A program made the position numbers and the translations under genes. From an uncultured Helicobacteraceae bacterium (lineage in GTDB: Bacteria > Campylobacterota > Campylobacteria > Campylobacterales > Helicobacteraceae): DNA of 8,424 nt. How positions within the stretch are numbered: position 1 is the first letter of the stretch; the number at the start of each line of letters is the position of its first letter. Below, in pieces: positions 6,233-8,424 of this stretch. The DNA is taken from positions 1 to 8,424 of the forward strand of contig CAKVEH010000053.1 in NCBI GenBank assembly GCA_934728205.1, given 5' to 3'. A model generated the notes under the pieces. The model ran no database searches. It was not told the origin of the DNA and saw nothing but the letters and a program-made list of their open reading frames with translations.

Positions 6233-8188
6233 TTACTTCAATTCACAAGCTATGCGTAAAATGCGCTCATCACTTTGCATATTAAAGAAACTAAATTCCT
6301 CGCCACTTTGTCTTTGCCCGCTTAGCAAATCTCCGCTATTGCGATATTGCAAGTCTAACTCGGCGATTTCAAAGCCATTGAGTGTTTGGCAAAATCGCTC
6401 TAATCGCTCGGTATTGTTTGAATTGGTGTATAAAAAACAATAGCCTTTCAAGCCATTACGGCTCACTCGCCCGCGTAGTTGGTGTAATGTCGCTAATCCA
6501 AGACGCTCTGGTGCTACGATGACGATGGTGCTTAGCTTTGGCAGTGAGATTCCCACTTCTACTACCGTGGTTGCAAGCAATATAGTGCCGTTTTTAGCAA
6601 AGTTTTCGAGCACTTCTTCTTTTTGTTTGTCCTTGCCTGAAGTTACAAACACTCCATCAAAATGTTTGCGCCAAAAGTCTTGTCCTTGCGAGAGTGAAAG
6701 ATAATCAATATGTTCACTTTCCTCTACTAGCGGATAGATGATAAGTGCTTGATTGCCTTTTGTTATTTCTGCTTTCAAATGCGCGATAAGTGTGCTAAAG
6801 TGCGCTTTTGTGATGATTGTTGATTGAATGTCTTTTTTAAATGGTAAATCTTTAATGGTGCTAAAATCGATAAATTGCGCATTTATCATAGCCATTGTGC
6901 GTGGGATTGGTGTGGCTGAAAATTGCAAAGAATGCGGACGCGTAGCATTTTGTGCGTAATCCTCTCCACTAAACATTTTTTCTAGTGTATGTCGTTGCTT
7001 TGTGCCAAAGCGGTGCTGCTCATCACTCATCACTAATGCAAAATTAGCAAAATCAAATTCTCTATATAAAATCGCCTGTGTGCCAATGATAAAATGTGCT
7101 TGATTGGAATCTTCTTGTGTAAAAAGCGAAAGCATTTCATTATTTTCTTGCTTGCTTATTTTTGCGTCTTTTTTCCCCTCTTTGGTTTGTGCAGTTACAA
7201 GCGCGATATTTACGCTATTTGGCAAGAGTCTTTTTGCCTCATTGTAGAGTTGCTTTGCCAAAATGCTTGTTGGTGCCATTAGAATGCTTTTTTTAGGATA
7301 TGCCATCATTACGGCACTTAAGATAACAATAGTTTTTCCACAGCCTACATCTCCCATTATAAGGCGTCTGCAAGCCTTTGGTTGAGCCAAATCGTGTGCG
7401 ATAGCTTGGATTGCTTGTTGTTGTCCATTTGTGAGCGTGAAAGGGAGAGATTGAATGAAACTTTGATACTGCCCATTGCAGAGGAAATTTGCGTTACAAT
7501 GAAGTTTTTTCTTACGCAAACGCAAGGTATAATAGATAATTTCGCTTAATTTTATAGAATCTAAATATTCTCCAAAAAGCCCACCATTACTTTTAAACTG
7601 CTGGACAAACATATCACTTGGAGTAAAAATCTCACAGATTCTCTGTGTGTATGGAGGGTTAATCCCACAAGAGATGAGGTTTTTCTCACTAATAAAACAT
7701 TTAGCAAGGGCTTGCAAAATTTTTGCTTTTTGTGGTGTGGTTTTAAACTTCATCACCACTTCACCAAAGTCTGTAACTATGCGTGGCTGAATGATTGAAA
7801 AAAAACCTTGCTTTTCTTCAACCTTGCCATAGATTACACATTGCTTCCCCTCGCTAAATTGCGCGTTCATAAATGGCTTTGGGTGAAAAATAATAAGCGA
7901 AAGTGGCTGATTAAAATCACTCGCAATCGCACTTACGCGCAAAAAAGTTTTTTTACCAAAGCCACCTTTAGTGCTTTGTGTTATTTGTATATTAAGAGTG
8001 CCAAGCGCACCATTATACAAACGAGGCAAAAGTTGCCTATTTTCATAGCTTTTTGGTGGATTTAGGAGTAGTTCATAGAGATTGTATATGTGGTTTTTTT
8101 GTGCGTTTTCTAAAAGTTTTTTAAGTGTGGAATCTAAAGCGATATTTGGTGTTAGATTCTCAAATCGTGCATTAGTTAAAAAATCCAC
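6233..8188 (-). CDS. recG: ATP-dependent DNA helicase RecG
   Basis: Superfamily 2 translocase that remodels stalled forks and branched DNA. Residue numbers assume the GTG start (651 aa). An N-terminal wedge/OB region (about 1-250; YELLLNPPKSYENR near 38-51) precedes the motor. The motor has Walker A GDVGCGKT (279-286), GTQAIL (about 369), DEQHRFG (389-395), SATPIPRTM (424-432), ATTVVEVG (about 539-546) and HQLRGRVSR (569-577). It ends in the RecG tail IAELDLQ...GDLL...RQSG (about 608-629). Start choice: TTG 8252-8254 follows an in-frame TAA directly, sits in a palindrome and has no ribosome binding site. GTG 8186-8188 has GGAA 7 nt upstream and gives a length nearer the family's, but TTG (673 aa) cannot be excluded. 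Motifs V and VI deviate from E. coli (GISLP for GVDVP; GRVSRNG for GRVGRG). Confidence 0.93.
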   Translation of the reverse strand: MDFLTNARFENLTPNIALDSTLKKLLENAQKNHIYNLYELLLNPPKSYENRQLLPRLYNGALGTLNIQITQSTKGGFGKKTFLRVSAIASDFNQPLSLIIFHPKPFMNAQFSEGKQCVIYGKVEEKQGFFSIIQPRIVTDFGEVVMKFKTTPQKAKILQALAKCFISEKNLISCGINPPYTQRICEIFTPSDMFVQQFKSNGGLFGEYLDSIKLSEIIYYTLRLRKKKLHCNANFLCNGQYQSFIQSLPFTLTNGQQQAIQAIAHDLAQPKACRRLIMGDVGCGKTIVILSAVMMAYPKKSILMAPTSILAKQLYNEAKRLLPNSVNIALVTAQTKEGKKDAKISKQENNEMLSLFTQEDSNQAHFIIGTQAILYREFDFANFALVMSDEQHRFGTKQRHTLEKMFSGEDYAQNATRPHSLQFSATPIPRTMAMINAQFIDFSTIKDLPFKKDIQSTIITKAHFSTLIAHLKAEITKGNQALIIYPLVEESEHIDYLSLSQGQDFWRKHFDGVFVTSGKDKQKEEVLENFAKNGTILLATTVVEVGISLPKLSTIVIVAPERLGLATLHQLRGRVSRNGLKGYCFLYTNSNNTERLERFCQTLNGFEIAELDLQYRNSGDLLSGQRQSGEEFSFFNMQSDERILRIACELK

Positions 8189-8240
8189 TTTTGTATTCCA
8201 AGTAGTAAGTTGGTGTATATTTGAGACAAATTTAAAGCAA

Positions 8241-8246
8241 AGTATA
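8241..8246 (-). promoter_or_regulatory. Possible -10 element of the recG promoter
   Basis: The minus strand reads TATACT, a one-mismatch -10 hexamer, without a recognisable -35. Transcription from here would start near 8234, downstream of TTG 8252-8254 but upstream of GTG 8186-8188, which agrees with the GTG start. The hexamer overlaps the end of the palindrome 8245-8264. A second candidate, TATAAG, lies at 8276-8281. Weak evidence. Confidence 0.3.
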
Positions 8247-8264
8247 TTCCGCAATTACGGAATA
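8245..8264. repeat. Near-perfect 20-bp palindrome (operator-like)
   Basis: Arms TATTCCG (8245-8251) and CGGAATA (8258-8264) are exact reverse complements around CAATTA, whose centre AATT is itself palindromic, so 18 of 20 positions are symmetric. It sits in the recG/tRNA-Asn divergent region, touches the candidate recG -10 and lies about 40 bp upstream of the tRNA -35. There is no T-run and the arms are short, so a protein-binding dyad is more likely than a terminator. The binding factor is unknown. Confidence 0.6.
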
Positions 8265-8304
8265 ATTACGCACGGCTTATACGCCCTAAATAAAGTTAAA
8301 CACC

Positions 8305-8333
8305 TTGACTTTTATAGAAATTTAGCCTATAAT
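8305..8333 (+). promoter_or_regulatory. Sigma70-type promoter of tRNA-Asn
   Basis: TTGACT (8305-8310) and TATAAT (8328-8333) are separated by exactly 17 bp: five of six and six of six matches to the consensus. Transcription would start near 8340, giving a leader of about 9 nt before the mature tRNA at 8349. A near-consensus -35 is unusual for this group and fits a strongly expressed stable RNA. Confidence 0.85.
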
Positions 8334-8348
8334 CTCACTCTTTTTTGT

Positions 8349-8423
8349 TCCGGATTAGCTCAGCGGTAGAGTAGGCGGCTGTTAACCGCTTGGTCGCAGG
8401 TTCGAATCCTGCATCCGGAGCCA
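8349..8423 (+). tRNA. tRNA-Asn (anticodon GTT)
   Basis: A complete 75-nt tRNA that folds as a full cloverleaf. The acceptor TCCGGAT pairs with ATCCGGA (8413-8419), and the D-arm is GCTC/GAGT. The anticodon stem GGCGG/CCGCT encloses loop CTGTTAA with anticodon GTT at 8381-8383, which reads AAC/AAU. The T-arm GCAGG/CCTGC encloses TTCGAAT. The discriminator base is G (8420), as in bacterial tRNA-Asn, and CCA is encoded (8421-8423). It is divergent from recG. The downstream side, where integrated elements or further tRNAs could lie, is outside the window. Confidence 0.98.
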
Positions 8424-8424
8424 T

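Noticed and set aside
8252..8254. TTG as the start of recG (673 aa)
   Set aside because: It directly follows an in-frame TAA, has no ribosome binding site and lies in the palindrome. GTG 8186-8188 is better placed, though TTG is not fully excluded.
1..8424. GANTC excess as sign of a CcrM-like cell-cycle methylation system
   Set aside because: Total GANTC is only modestly above chance; the excess is in the longer AGAWTCT word, so the methylation reading is not specific.
1..8424. Insertion sequence, CRISPR array, prophage or tRNA-integrated element
   Set aside because: No transposase or integrase frame, spaced repeats or attachment-site duplication is visible; the region downstream of the tRNA is outside the window.

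Overview
The window looks like chromosomal DNA of an epsilonproteobacterium, most likely an enterohepatic-type Helicobacter. It is A+T-rich and densely packed. The fbp - small Cys protein - metG order matches what I recall from Campylobacter jejuni (Cj0840c-Cj0839c-Cj0838c), and the Fbp, RecG and DnaQ-like sequences have an epsilonproteobacterial flavour. A 14-bp homopolymeric G/C tract of the phase-variation type is also typical of these genomes. The species assignment is inference; no database was searched.

Layout. All protein genes lie on the minus strand and are transcribed from right to left. At the right edge a complete tRNA-Asn(GTT) gene (8349-8423) lies on the plus strand, behind a near-consensus sigma70-type promoter, and is divergent from recG. 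Running leftward from recG are fbp, a 72-codon four-cysteine protein, metG, a DnaQ-family 3'-5' exonuclease, a membrane-anchored calcineurin-like phosphoesterase and a small lipoprotein. From fbp to the lipoprotein gene the coding regions abut, overlap by 4 nt or are at most 9 nt apart (TAAATG, ATGA and Shine-Dalgarno-in-stop junctions). They therefore look like one translationally coupled transcription unit. It mixes gluconeogenesis (fbp), tRNA charging (metG), replication fidelity or repair (recG, dnaQ) and envelope functions (phosphoesterase, lipoprotein).

A gap of about 190 bp (436-626) follows the lipoprotein gene. It contains G14 (minus-strand sense) directly upstream of a TAGAAT -10 hexamer, then a perfect AAGGAGG ribosome binding site. 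Behind it lie an unrecognised 128-aa soluble protein and, overlapping it by ATGA, the start of a membrane or secreted protein that runs off the left edge. This small unit is the most interesting part of the window: an apparently phase-variable promoter driving two uncharacterised genes.

I see no insertion sequence, CRISPR array, prophage, riboswitch or convincing intrinsic terminator. A further signal is the heptamer AGAATCT/AGATTCT, which I count 19 times by eye, roughly ten times chance. It occurs in both orientations and several reading frames.
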